Positions 18,390 through 27,176 of a DNA stretch of 64,000 nucleotides are shown here, in pieces. The stretch's first letter is position 1; each line of letters opens with the position of its first letter. Both the position numbers and the translations under genes were made by a program. The notes below the pieces were generated by a model. That model had not been told where the DNA came from and did no database searches. It saw nothing but the letters and a program-made list of their open reading frames with translations. The DNA comes from Nocardia amamiensis NBRC 102102 (GTDB lineage: Bacteria; Actinomycetota; Actinomycetes; Mycobacteriales; Mycobacteriaceae). Location: positions 1 to 64,000 of the forward strand of contig NZ_BDBA01000056.1 of NCBI RefSeq assembly GCF_001612745.1. The letters are read 5' to 3'.

Positions 18390-19196
18390 CTACGCCTGGA
18401 GCGTGGCCTGGAAGCGGCGCATGCCGTCGATCCAGCGGTCGTAGTCGGAGCCCTTGTGGCGGTACATCTTCAGCACCTCCGGATGCGGGAGGATCAGGAA
18501 GTGCTCGTCCGCGACGCCGGTGAGGACGATCTCGGCGACCTCGTCCGGGGACAGCACCGCGCCCGAGCTGGTGACGGCTTTCATCGCGAGCTCGGCCGCG
18601 GCGGCGTGTTCCGGTGGGACGAGTCCGCCGTGCAGTAGCCGGGTGTCAACGCCCATCGGGCACACACAGCTCACCCGGACCCCTCGGTCGCCGTAGGTGA
18701 CCGACAGCCACTCGGCGAAACCGACGGCCGCGTGCTTGGACACCGCGTAGGGCGCCGAACCGAGCTGGGTGAGCAGGCCCGCCGCAGACGCCGTGCTGAC
18801 GAAATAGCCGCCGCCGCGCTCCAGCCAGCCGGGCACCAGCAGCCGCGCGGCACGGACATGCGCCAGCACATTGACCTCGAGCGCGGCCGCCCACTGCTGA
18901 TCGGTGCTGTCCAGACCCGCGCCGCCGCCGATGCCCGCGTTCGCGAAATACAGATCCACCGGCCCGAACTCGGCCTCGGCACGCTCGATCAGCCCGCGGA
19001 TCACCGCTTCGTCGGCCACGTCGCCACCGACCGCTACCGCGTCCGCGCCGAGCGATTCCGCGACCCGCGCCGCGCTCGCCCCGTCGAGGTCGGCGAGCAC
19101 CACCCGCGCCCCACCCGCGACGAGCCGACTGGCCAATGCCGCCCCGATCCCAGCACCCGCCCCTGTGACGATGGCAACTTTGCCCACAATCTCCAT
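18390..19196 (-). CDS. Short-chain dehydrogenase/reductase
   Basis: 268 residues, a classical SDR. NAD(P)-binding TGAGAGIG lies near residue 12, NAG in YFANAGIGGG, and the catalytic Ser and YxxxK in STASAAG and YAVSKHAAVGF. After VCPMGVDTRLL the C-terminus is longer than usual and ends in a helical region (LKMYRHKGSDYDRWIDGMRR), a pattern I know from mycobacterial FabG-like SDRs of lipid metabolism. Substrate unknown. It stands between BenE (convergent) and the Lrp gene, in the same direction as Lrp. Confidence 0.88.
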   Translation of the reverse strand: MEIVGKVAIVTGAGAGIGAALASRLVAGGARVVLADLDGASAARVAESLGADAVAVGGDVADEAVIRGLIERAEAEFGPVDLYFANAGIGGGAGLDSTDQQWAAALEVNVLAHVRAARLLVPGWLERGGGYFVSTASAAGLLTQLGSAPYAVSKHAAVGFAEWLSVTYGDRGVRVSCVCPMGVDTRLLHGGLVPPEHAAAAELAMKAVTSSGAVLSPDEVAEIVLTGVADEHFLILPHPEVLKMYRHKGSDYDRWIDGMRRFQATLQA

Positions 19197-19252
19197 CCCC
19201 TCACCCTAGGGCGGCTGACTCGCCCCTGCTCGGCCTGGCGGGGTTGTCACCT

Positions 19253-19744
19253 TCAGCTCGAATTCGCCAGGCGATCCAACAGCGGCGCGGTACGCGGACC
19301 GACCAGCTCGCGCATGACCAGCGCCATATTGGTCCGCTCGACGCCGGGGATCTTGAGGATCTGCCCGGCGATGCGATACAGGTCATCGGCGTCCTGCGCG
19401 ACCACCCGCACCGTGAGGTCGGTGAGCCCGGTCATGCCGCACACCTCGGTCACCTCGGGCACCTCGGCGAGTTCGTCGACGACCGAATCCAGCCGATGCT
19501 GATCGACGACGACCGCGACGAACGCCGCGAGCGGATAACCCAGCGCCCGCGGCTCGACGCGGCGCTCGAAACTGCCGAGGACGCCACCGGCCTCCCAGCG
19601 GGACAGCCGAGCCTGCACGGTATTGCGGGACAGGCCGAGCCGGGCGGCCAGCTCGACGCCCGTCGCCCTGGGATTGGCGACCAGCTCCAGCAGCAGCCTG
19701 GCGTCGGTGGCGTCCAGGGTCACGCCGACGTTTTCTCTGGTCAT
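19253..19744 (-). CDS. Lrp/AsnC-family transcriptional regulator, likely controlling bkd
   Basis: 163 residues from the ATG at 19744 (MTRENVGVTLDATDARLLLE). An in-frame ATG at 19894 would overlap the divergent gene and is unlikely. The N-terminal HTH includes ELAARLGLSRNTVQARLSRW. The C-terminal RAM ligand-binding domain carries VTEVCGMTGLTDLTVRVVA. It is divergent from the branched-chain keto acid dehydrogenase operon with a 139-bp shared promoter region. BkdR-type Lrp proteins activate bkd in response to branched-chain amino acids in other bacteria, so the same job is inferred here. Confidence 0.9.
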   Translation of the reverse strand: MTRENVGVTLDATDARLLLELVANPRATGVELAARLGLSRNTVQARLSRWEAGGVLGSFERRVEPRALGYPLAAFVAVVVDQHRLDSVVDELAEVPEVTEVCGMTGLTDLTVRVVAQDADDLYRIAGQILKIPGVERTNMALVMRELVGPRTAPLLDRLANSS

Positions 19745-19883
19745 ACAACGCAGTATGACACCATTCGCGGGTGCGGAATTGAGCATTCTGCCCATTCGCC
19801 TGTCAAGCACTTGCGCAGTTCGCGTTCTGGTGGATGCTGTGAGATAGAACACATTCCTTTGTGGCGCGACGGGGTGAGCAGCG

Positions 19884-20996
19884 ATGACGGGCAAGTCCGA
19901 GTATCCGGTCCAATTGGTACAGCCGGATGGTCGTCGTGTGCTCGACCCCGAGCATGCCGCGCTGGTCGCCGACGTCGGCCCCGAACAGCTGCGCGACCTC
20001 TACGAGGACATGGTCGTCACGCGAAGGATCGACACCGAGGCCACCGCGCTGCAACGGCAGGGCCAGCTCGGACTGTGGGCGCCACTACTCGGGCAGGAAG
20101 CCGCCCAGGTGGGTTCGGCGCACGCGCTGCATCCCGACGACTACGTGTTCTGCAGTTATCGCGAGACCGCCGTCGCCTACTGCCGCGGTGTGCCGCCCAC
20201 CGACCTCACCCGGCTGTGGCGCGGCGCCGCCCACCACTGCTGGGACCCGCACGCGGTGAACATGACCAACCCGAACATCGTCGTCGGATCGCAGGGCCTG
20301 CACGCGACGGGCTACGCGTTCGCCGCGCACTTGGACGGCGCCGACATCGCCACCATCGCCTACTTCGGCGACGGCGCGAGCAGTCAGGGCGATATCGCCG
20401 AGGCGATGGGGTTCGCCGCGAGCTGGAGCGCGCCCGTGGTGTTCTTCTGCCAGAACAATCACTGGGCGATCAGCGAACCGGTGCGCGTGCAGAGCGCCAC
20501 CCCGATCGCGCGCCGCGCGGATGGATACGGCATGCCGGGCAAACAGGTCGACGGCAACGACGTGCTGGCCGTGCTCGCCGTGACCAGGCAGGCAGTGGCC
20601 CGGGCGCGCTCGGGCTGCGGCCCGTCGTTCATCGAGGCGCTCACCTATCGGATGGGGCCGCACACCACGGCGGACGATCCCACCCGCTACCGCTCGACCG
20701 CCGAGACCGAGCAGTGGGCGCGGCGCGATCCGATCGACCGGATGCGCAAGCTGCTCGAACGCGAGGACCTGTGGGAGGAGGCGTTCGCCCGGCGCGTTGC
20801 GGAGCGCTCCGACGAGGTCGCCCAGGCGGTGCGCAGCGCCACCATCGACATGCCGGACCCGGCGCCGACGGAGCTGTTCGACCACGTCTACGCCACCCCG
20901 CACCCGCTGATCACCGAACAGCGGAGGGCGTACGAGGAGTACTCGACCGGCGATCCCGGCCAGTCCTCCGCACGAGGAGAAGGAGTCCCACGATGA
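19884..20996 (+). CDS. bkdA: Branched-chain 2-oxo acid dehydrogenase E1 alpha
   Basis: 370 residues. The thiamine diphosphate motif GDG...NN is seen as FGDGASSQGD ... FFCQNNHW, and the phosphorylation-loop region as YRMGPHTTADDPTRY. It decarboxylates 2-oxo acids of Val, Leu and Ile with TPP, together with E1 beta. Pyruvate dehydrogenase E1 alpha is similar, so acyl specificity rests on the Lrp neighbour and the three-gene layout, which resembles Rv2497c-Rv2495c of M. tuberculosis. The stop overlaps the next start by 4 bp (ATGA), indicating coupled translation for equimolar subunits. Confidence 0.92.
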   Translation: MTGKSEYPVQLVQPDGRRVLDPEHAALVADVGPEQLRDLYEDMVVTRRIDTEATALQRQGQLGLWAPLLGQEAAQVGSAHALHPDDYVFCSYRETAVAYCRGVPPTDLTRLWRGAAHHCWDPHAVNMTNPNIVVGSQGLHATGYAFAAHLDGADIATIAYFGDGASSQGDIAEAMGFAASWSAPVVFFCQNNHWAISEPVRVQSATPIARRADGYGMPGKQVDGNDVLAVLAVTRQAVARARSGCGPSFIEALTYRMGPHTTADDPTRYRSTAETEQWARRDPIDRMRKLLEREDLWEEAFARRVAERSDEVAQAVRSATIDMPDPAPTELFDHVYATPHPLITEQRRAYEEYSTGDPGQSSARGEGVPR

Positions 20997-21976
20997 TCAC
21001 CACCTTCGCCGCCGCGCTCAACACCGGCTTGCGGCGGGCTCTGGAGGACGACCCGAAGGTCTTGCTGATGGGCGAGGACATCGGCCGTCTCGGCGGGGTG
21101 TTCCGGGTGACCGACACGCTGCAGAAAGACTTCGGCGACAATCGCGTCATCGATACGCCGCTGGCCGAATCCGGCATCATCGGAACAGCTTTCGGCATGG
21201 CGCTGCGGGGCTACCGGCCGGTGTGCGAGATCCAGTTCGACGGCTTCGTCTATCCCGCGTTCGACCAGATCGTCTCGCACGTGGCGAAGATCAACTACCG
21301 GACGCAGGGAAAGGTCAACGCGCCGCTCACGATTCGCATCCCGTTCGGCGGCGGCATCGGGTCGGTGGAGCACCATTCCGAATCGCCCGAAGCCTACTTC
21401 GCGCATACCGCGGGCCTGCGCGTCGTCACGCCGAGCAACCCGGCGGACGCGTACTCGATGATCCGCCAGGCGATCGCGCTGAACGATCCGGTGATCTTCT
21501 TCGAACCCAAGCGCAGGTATTGGGACAAAGCAGATGTCGACTTCGTCGCGCTGGACCGTGACGGCGGGCCGCCGCTGGACCGCGCCAGGGTCTGCACGAC
21601 GGGCACGGACGCGACCGTCGTCGCGTATGGCGGCACGGTCGCGACCGCGCTGTCGGCCGCGAAGATCGCCGCGGCGGAGGGCCACGCGCTCGAGGTGATC
21701 GACCTGCGCAGCCTCTCGCCGATCGACTTCGACACGATCGAGGAGTCGGTCGCCAAGACCGGGCGGCTGGTCGTCACGCACGAGGCGCCGGTATTCGCCG
21801 GGCTCGGCGCCGAGATCGCCGCGCGGATCACCGAGCGCTGCTTCTACCACCTCGAAGCACCGGTCCTGCGGGTCGGCGGATTCGACATCCCCTATCCCCC
21901 GGCTAAGCTCGAGAAGCACCACCTGCCCGACCCCGACCGCATTCTCGACGCGGTCGACCGCTCCCTCGCCGCCTGA
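20993..21976 (+). CDS. bkdB: Branched-chain 2-oxo acid dehydrogenase E1 beta
   Basis: 327 residues starting MITTFAAALNTGLRRALEDD. Family landmarks are VLLMGEDIGRLGGVFRVTD, the EIQFDGFVYPAFDQIVSHVA segment, and IRIPFGGGIGSVEHHSES. The C-terminal transketolase domain includes VIDLRSLSPIDFDTI. It forms the alpha2beta2 E1 with the upstream protein and presents the reductively acylating E1 to the E2 lipoyl arm. The start at 20993 overlaps the E1 alpha stop and is preceded by GGAG. Confidence 0.93.
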   Translation: MITTFAAALNTGLRRALEDDPKVLLMGEDIGRLGGVFRVTDTLQKDFGDNRVIDTPLAESGIIGTAFGMALRGYRPVCEIQFDGFVYPAFDQIVSHVAKINYRTQGKVNAPLTIRIPFGGGIGSVEHHSESPEAYFAHTAGLRVVTPSNPADAYSMIRQAIALNDPVIFFEPKRRYWDKADVDFVALDRDGGPPLDRARVCTTGTDATVVAYGGTVATALSAAKIAAAEGHALEVIDLRSLSPIDFDTIEESVAKTGRLVVTHEAPVFAGLGAEIAARITERCFYHLEAPVLRVGGFDIPYPPAKLEKHHLPDPDRILDAVDRSLAA

Positions 21977-22006
21977 CGCGGGTTCGCCGTAGTGAGAGGT
22001 GCCCAC

Positions 22007-23605
22007 GTGGAAGACCATGCCCGCCAGCCTCTTCCGGCGTCCGTGCTGGAGTTCCGGCTGCCGGATCTCGGGGAGGGGCTCACCGACGCCGAGCTGGTGT
22101 CCTGGGCGGTGGAAGTCGGCGACACGGTGGAGCTGAACCAGACCATCGCGGAGGTGGAGACAGCCAAAGCGGTGGTGTCGCTGCCGTGCCCGTTCGCGGG
22201 CCGGGTGGTCGAATTACTGGCGCAGCCGGGCGACACGGTCGCGGTCGGCGCACCGCTCATTCGCGTGGAGCAGGAGCGGAAAACGGCACCCGATGACGCC
22301 ACCGGGGAGCCGGGCCGCTCCTCGGTCCTGGTGGGCTACGGCCCCGAGGAGGAAGCAACATCTCGGCGGCGCAAGCCCCAAGGGCCACCAGCGCAAAGGA
22401 TTCCGCAGCCAGCGGCGAATACCGCGCAGCCGGGCAACGTCCCCCGCGAGTCCGAACAATCGGGTAGAGCACTCGGCGTAAGCAATGTCGCAGCAGATAC
22501 CCCAACCGAACTGGGCACCGCCCAGAAGCCCCAACGACCCGGTCCAGCACTCGACACAAGCGACGTCACGGCAGCCACCCCAACCGATCCAGGTGCCAGC
22601 GCCCAGGTCCCCGAACGACAGGACACAGCACCCGGAACGATGGATGTCGCGGCAGACACCGCCGCCCAAGAGCCCGAACGACCGACTTCGGCACTCGGCA
22701 TGGCGCGCCCGGCGGCGACCCCCGCCGCACGAAAACTCGCACGCGAACTCGGCATCGATCTGTGGTTCGTCGCGGGATCCGGGCCGGGCGGCGCGGTTAC
22801 CGTCGACGACGTGCGCGGCGCGGTGCCCGTCTCCCAGCCACGTCTGGTCGAACACGCCGAGGCAGCAACGGCCGTCGCCGATGCCGGGGTGGTCCGGCCG
22901 ACCGCGCGTGAGGTCCGCACCCCGATCAGCGGCATCCGCAAGCGCACCGCCGCTGCGATGCTGAACAGCGCCCGCACCATCCCGCAGGCCAGCACATTCG
23001 TCACCGTCGACTGCACCGCCTCGATGGAGCTGCTCGACCATCTGCGCAGCACGAAAACCTTTGCGGGCCTGACCCCCACACTCCTGGCGCTGGTCGCCAA
23101 GTCGGCGCTCGCCACACTCGCGGATTGTCCCGGGATGAACGCCTTCTGGGACGAAGCGAACCAGGAGATCGTCACCAAACACTATGTGAACCTCGGCATC
23201 GCGGTGGCCACCGACCGTGGCCTGCTCGTACCGAACATCAAAGAGGCACAGACGCTGAGCCTGCGCGATCTCACCCGCGAAATCGGCTGGCTGGCCGACA
23301 CCGCCCGCTCCGGCGGCGCCACACCCGCCGACCTGCGTGGCGGCACTTTCACCATCACCAACGTCGGCGTCTTCGGTGTGGACGCCGGGGTACCGCTGGT
23401 CAATCCGGGCGAGGCGGCGATCCTGTGTCTCGGCTCGATCCGCAAGCGGCCGTGGGTATTCCGCGACGAACTCGCGGTCCGATGGGTGACCACGCTCGGC
23501 GTGAGCTTCGACCACCGGATGATCGACGGACAACTGGCCGCCCGCTTCCTCGCCACTACCGCAAGCCTGCTGGAGGACCCGCTGACGCTCCTCAGCCGTC
23601 TGTGA
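22007..23605 (+). CDS. bkdC: Branched-chain 2-oxo acid dehydrogenase E2 (dihydrolipoyl acyltransferase)
   Basis: About 532 residues from the GTG at 22007, chosen because GAGAGGT lies six bases before it; a GTG at 21992 would add five residues. Single lipoyl domain (1-85) with VETAKAVVSL (Lys54 lipoylated). Then an unusually long disordered Pro/Ala/Thr linker (about 95-225) of imperfect repeats such as ALDTSDVTAATPTDPG. Next the E1/E3-binding domain (RPAATPAARKLARELGIDL) and the catalytic domain, ending with the active-site His in FDHRMIDG. No E3 (lipoamide dehydrogenase) gene lies in the operon, so E3 is presumably shared and encoded elsewhere. The 3' end overlaps the convergent thioesterase gene by 14 bp. 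Confidence 0.93.
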   Translation: MEDHARQPLPASVLEFRLPDLGEGLTDAELVSWAVEVGDTVELNQTIAEVETAKAVVSLPCPFAGRVVELLAQPGDTVAVGAPLIRVEQERKTAPDDATGEPGRSSVLVGYGPEEEATSRRRKPQGPPAQRIPQPAANTAQPGNVPRESEQSGRALGVSNVAADTPTELGTAQKPQRPGPALDTSDVTAATPTDPGASAQVPERQDTAPGTMDVAADTAAQEPERPTSALGMARPAATPAARKLARELGIDLWFVAGSGPGGAVTVDDVRGAVPVSQPRLVEHAEAATAVADAGVVRPTAREVRTPISGIRKRTAAAMLNSARTIPQASTFVTVDCTASMELLDHLRSTKTFAGLTPTLLALVAKSALATLADCPGMNAFWDEANQEIVTKHYVNLGIAVATDRGLLVPNIKEAQTLSLRDLTREIGWLADTARSGGATPADLRGGTFTITNVGVFGVDAGVPLVNPGEAAILCLGSIRKRPWVFRDELAVRWVTTLGVSFDHRMIDGQLAARFLATTASLLEDPLTLLSRL

Positions 23606-24047
23606 CGCCGTGGTCCGGGGACTGTCGGTCCGTGACGAGCGCAGCGGCGGCAGTGCGGATGACGTCCGGGATCTCGACCGGTTTACGCGTCTCCGCGTCC
23701 ACGTAGACGTGCACGAAGCTGCCGGTCGCGGCCAGTTCCAGGCCACCGTCGGCCTCGCGGAAGATAGCCAGATCGTAGGTGATGCTGGACCGGCCGAGCC
23801 GCGAGACGCGCAAGCCGACCTGCAGCTGATCCGGGAAGCTGATCGAACCGAGGTACTGGCAGGAGGTCTGCGCGACCACACCGAGCGCGGGCAGCGCGCG
23901 GATGTCGGTGCCGGTGGCGTGCATCAACCACGCGTTCACGGCGGTGTCGAAGTACGAGTAGTACGTCACGTTGTTCACGTGTCCGTAGTGGTCGTTGTCG
24001 GCCCACCGGGTGGGGACCGGCCAGAGCACCGGATACTGCTGCGTCAC
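23592..24047 (-). CDS. Acyl-CoA thioesterase, 4HBT hotdog fold
   Basis: 151 residues. The single hotdog domain has the catalytic region TRWADNDHYGHVNNVTYYSY, with Asp in the DxDxxGHVNN motif typical of 4-hydroxybenzoyl-CoA thioesterase-like enzymes. It would hydrolyse acyl-CoA to free acid. The start codon overlaps the stop of the AraC gene (ATGA), so both are co-translated. The position against the bkd operon suggests that short branched acyl-CoA or related thioesters are substrates; this is inference. Confidence 0.88.
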   Translation of the reverse strand: MTQQYPVLWPVPTRWADNDHYGHVNNVTYYSYFDTAVNAWLMHATGTDIRALPALGVVAQTSCQYLGSISFPDQLQVGLRVSRLGRSSITYDLAIFREADGGLELAATGSFVHVYVDAETRKPVEIPDVIRTAAAALVTDRQSPDHGVTDG

Positions 24048-25036
24048 CCGGCCGACGATAGCTCAATAGGAGTAATGCCTTGGCGGTGGTCGCGCGGGGA
24101 GACGCCGAAGTGGCGCTTGAACGCGGTGCTCAGCGCGAAGGCGCTGCCGTACCCGACCTGGCGGGCGATCGCCTCGATGGTGGCGTCGGATTCCTGGAGC
24201 AGGTCCGCGGCGAGCGCCAGCCGCCATTCGGTGAGGAACGCCATCGGCGGCTCGCCGACCAGATCGGTGAACCGGCGGGCCAGCGCGGCCCGGGATACTC
24301 CGACCGCGTCGGCCAGGCCCGCGACCGTCCACCCGTGCGCGGGGTTGTGCTGCAGCAGGCGCAGCGCTTTGCCGACCAGCGGGTCACCGTAGGCGTGGTA
24401 CCAGGCGGGCGCGTCGTTGCCGGCGAACCACGCGCGCAACGCGGCGATCAGCACCAGATCCAGCAGTCGGTCCAGAACCGCGCTCTGCGCGGGCTGATCC
24501 TTGTTCGCCTCGTCGACCAGGATGTCGAGCACTCTGCTGTCGAAGTCGCCCCGTTGCAACACGATCACCGGTGGGAGCGCGCGCAGCAGCCGGTCGCTGG
24601 CCGCGCCCGCGGACTCGTAGGTCCCGGTGACCATCATGGTGGCCCCCTCCGGGTCGGTGCCCCACTGCCGAACACCGAGACTCAATGTCTCACAGAGGAT
24701 TTCGCCGTCCGGCGTCTTCGTCACCTGGCCGGGATGGATGACGATCTGCGGTTCGGTCGCCGGGTCGTCGGCCACCGTGTACGGGGCGGGCCCGCGGAAG
24801 ATCGCCACGTCACCCGCGCCGAGCTGGCGCGGCGCGCCCTCGTCGGTGACGATCCACGCGCCGCCCCGGATCATCGACAGCACCGTCAGCGGGGATTGGT
24901 CCTGAATCCGCAGTGACCACGGCGGGTCCAGCAGCGAACACATCACGAACGCACCGCGAGCGCGAGGACCTTCGAGCAGACTGGCTAGCACATCCACCCC
25001 GTCAACTGTAGACGATCGCGCATGATCATGAGCCAT
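24044..25036 (-). CDS. AraC-family transcriptional regulator with cupin sensor domain
   Basis: 330 residues. The N-terminal half (about 15-190) is a cupin-type ligand domain of the Cupin_6 style (VLSMIRGGAWIVTDEG, LGAGDVAIFRGPAPYTVADD). The C-terminal AraC double HTH has WTVAGLADAVGVSRAALARR and EAIARQVGYGSAFALSTAFK followed by RHFGVSPRDHR. The downstream thioesterase is translationally coupled to it, so the regulator may control its own operon. Effector not readable. Confidence 0.9.
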   Translation of the reverse strand: MAHDHARSSTVDGVDVLASLLEGPRARGAFVMCSLLDPPWSLRIQDQSPLTVLSMIRGGAWIVTDEGAPRQLGAGDVAIFRGPAPYTVADDPATEPQIVIHPGQVTKTPDGEILCETLSLGVRQWGTDPEGATMMVTGTYESAGAASDRLLRALPPVIVLQRGDFDSRVLDILVDEANKDQPAQSAVLDRLLDLVLIAALRAWFAGNDAPAWYHAYGDPLVGKALRLLQHNPAHGWTVAGLADAVGVSRAALARRFTDLVGEPPMAFLTEWRLALAADLLQESDATIEAIARQVGYGSAFALSTAFKRHFGVSPRDHRQGITPIELSSAG

Positions 25037-25103
25037 TCAACGATGTTCCGTCTCAGCCGGGGGCCCTCATCCGCGTCGCCAGCGGCACCGGCCACGCGGA
25101 CGG

Positions 25104-25175
25104 GAACCGAAAGATTTCGCGGACTACGTCGTGGAGGCGGCGATCACCGGGGTCTGGAATGTCCCGGCGCGATGA
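25104..25175 (+). pseudogene. Possible C-terminal remnant of an NmrA/SDR-like protein
   Basis: The frame reads EPKDFADYVVEAAITGVWNV followed by PAR and a stop. This resembles the final residues of NAD(P)-binding NmrA-like proteins, but no upstream domain exists in this frame. Probably a leftover of a deleted gene. The rest of 25037-25319 shows no gene. Confidence 0.3.
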
Positions 25176-25319
25176 AGCGTTGACTCTGGCAACGAGCATG
25201 CCCGCGGACGTGACGCGCAACGGCGAGCGCCACGCACGGACGCACCACCAGGTCAACGGCGCCCTGGACCGGTCCGCGGGCGTGCTGGCGAGAGCGGATC
25301 GTTCGTCGGTACCGTCGAA

Positions 25320-26690
25320 GTGGTGTCGAGCCCGACGGTCGAGCGTCCGATCCGCATCGCGCGTGCCGCGGTGTTCACGGTATTCGCGTTGAACGGGTTC
25401 CTGCTCGCCATGTGGGTGGTGCACATCCCGGTGGTCACCGACCGCACGGGCGTCGCGAAGTCGACGCTGGGGATGTTCATCCTGCTGATGGCCGGTGCGG
25501 GCATCGTTGGCATGCGGCTGGCGGGTCCGCTCGCCGACCGGTTCGGCAGCCGAACGCTGGTCGGTACGGCCGCGTGCATCGCCTCGGTGGCGGTGCTCGG
25601 GCCCGGCCTGGCCACCGGACCCGTCACCCTCGCCCTCGCGCTGGCCTGCTTCGGTTTCGGCAACGGCGCGCTGGACGTCTCCATGAATACCCAAGCGGTG
25701 CATGTGGAACGGGCCTACCGGCGGCCGATCATGGCCGCGTTTCACGCCTTGTTCTCCGGCGGCGGGCTGCTCGGTTCGCTGGTCGGAGCCGCGACATTGC
25801 GCGCGGGCTGGGACCTGCGGCTGACGCTGGCGCTGGCCGCGGCAGGCTGCGTCGCGCTGACTCTCGCTTTGGTGCCGCGGCTGCTGCGCGACACCACGCT
25901 CGACGCGGAGACGACCATTCGCGACCTCCCGACCGAGCGTGACGCTCCCCTGCCCGATGTGGAGCTCGGCAAGCACGACTCGACCGCATTCGAGCGAGAG
26001 ACGGCCGTGCTCGATGTCGGCCCCGAGCACAACCCTGCACCGGCCTGGCCCGCCGCCGCAGCGGCCGTACCGCCGCTGAGCGAGCCCGACCGGAACACGG
26101 CTGAACACACCGTGCGTACCGAAACCCGCGATCGCAGCCGAAAGGTACTGGCCCTGGCCGCGATCGCCTTCGCGCTGCTGCTGGCCGAAGGTGTGGCCGC
26201 CGACTGGAGCACGTTGCAGATGCGCGAGCATCTCGGCGCCGACGAAGCGACCGCGGCACTCGCGTTCGGCGCCTTCTCCACCACCATGACGGTCGGCCGT
26301 TTCGGCACCGACCGGGTCAGCCACGCGTTCGGCCGGGTGGCGGTGGTTCGCTACGGCGCGCTGATCGCGGCCATCGGATCGGCAGTGATCATCGTGTCGC
26401 CGTGGGTTCCGCTGACGCTGCTGGGCTGGGCGATGGCCGGACTCGGACTCTCCGGCGGCGTCCCGCAAATCTTCACCGCGGCAGGCAATCTGGGCTCGGA
26501 CACCGCCGCCACCGATATGTCCCGGGTATTCAGCGTCGGTTATCTCGGGCTGCTCGCCGGTCCCACGGTGATCGGCTGGCTCACCGCGGTGGTATCGCTG
26601 ACCACGGCCATGGTGGTACCGCTGGTGGCCATGCTGCTGTGCTGCCGATACGCGAGCGTGGTGGCCACGCCGCGGAAACCTTCGCACTGA
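25320..26690 (+). CDS. MFS transporter
   Basis: 456 residues, about 12 membrane helices in two blocks. The first block has AAVFTVFALNGFLLAMWVVH and the MFS loop motif GPLADRFGSRTL (DRxGxR). FGFGNGALDVSMNTQAV is the signature of the YbjJ-like fucose-permease-related MFS branch. The blocks are separated by a long charged loop (about 185-275), more than is usual. GTG start at 25320, with a second GTG directly after. Substrate unknown. The stop is 7 bp from the convergent oxidoreductase stop. Confidence 0.88.
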   Translation: MVSSPTVERPIRIARAAVFTVFALNGFLLAMWVVHIPVVTDRTGVAKSTLGMFILLMAGAGIVGMRLAGPLADRFGSRTLVGTAACIASVAVLGPGLATGPVTLALALACFGFGNGALDVSMNTQAVHVERAYRRPIMAAFHALFSGGGLLGSLVGAATLRAGWDLRLTLALAAAGCVALTLALVPRLLRDTTLDAETTIRDLPTERDAPLPDVELGKHDSTAFERETAVLDVGPEHNPAPAWPAAAAAVPPLSEPDRNTAEHTVRTETRDRSRKVLALAAIAFALLLAEGVAADWSTLQMREHLGADEATAALAFGAFSTTMTVGRFGTDRVSHAFGRVAVVRYGALIAAIGSAVIIVSPWVPLTLLGWAMAGLGLSGGVPQIFTAAGNLGSDTAATDMSRVFSVGYLGLLAGPTVIGWLTAVVSLTTAMVVPLVAMLLCCRYASVVATPRKPSH

Positions 26691-26697
26691 GCGGTTT

Positions 26698-27147
26698 TCA
26701 AGACCGGAAGGACAACTCGACCAGTGGCACCTGATCGATGGCCGAGCCCGTGGCTTCCTCGATGATCCGGCCGAGGTTCCGGTACGCCTTCGGATGATCG
26801 CGCCGGTAGCCGTCGAGAACCTTTGCGGCCTCGTCCGGAGGGAGCACCCGGGCGGAAGCCGGAACGCGATGGCGCGCACCGATACTCACATGACAGCGAG
26901 GGTCGGCGACGACATTGCGGAACCATTGCGCCTGTCTGCCGAATCCGGACGCGATCACCACGCGGTCCCGGCTCGGCCGAGCAACCGTCTCCAGCACCAC
27001 ATAACGCGGGCGGCCGGACGTGCGGCCGGTGTGTTCGAGCAGTAGGAGCCGCCCCCCGAACAGGAATCCGAGCCGCGCGCGAAACGCGAGGATCGGCGCG
27101 CGCACGAACCACCTGGTCCGCAGGAGCCGCGCGCCGACGCTGGTCAT
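26698..27147 (-). CDS. Deazaflavin (F420)-dependent nitroreductase family protein (DDN type)
   Basis: 149 residues. Landmarks of the DDN split-barrel family are LLLLEHTGRTSGRPRYVVLE near 35-55, the VIASGFGRQAQWFRNVVADP stretch, and CHVSIGARH. These proteins bind the deazaflavin F420 made by mycobacteria and Nocardia and reduce quinones or nitroaromatics. The physiological substrate of this member is not known. No signal peptide. Confidence 0.9.
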   Translation of the reverse strand: MTSVGARLLRTRWFVRAPILAFRARLGFLFGGRLLLLEHTGRTSGRPRYVVLETVARPSRDRVVIASGFGRQAQWFRNVVADPRCHVSIGARHRVPASARVLPPDEAAKVLDGYRRDHPKAYRNLGRIIEEATGSAIDQVPLVELSFRS

Positions 27148-27176
27148 GCTTCCACGTTAACAATCACCCTTGCGGC

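Noticed and set aside
25053..26879. 608-codon minus-strand frame
   Set aside because: It is antisense to the MFS gene, full of Arg/Gly/His/Gln as expected for a shadow frame in high-GC DNA.
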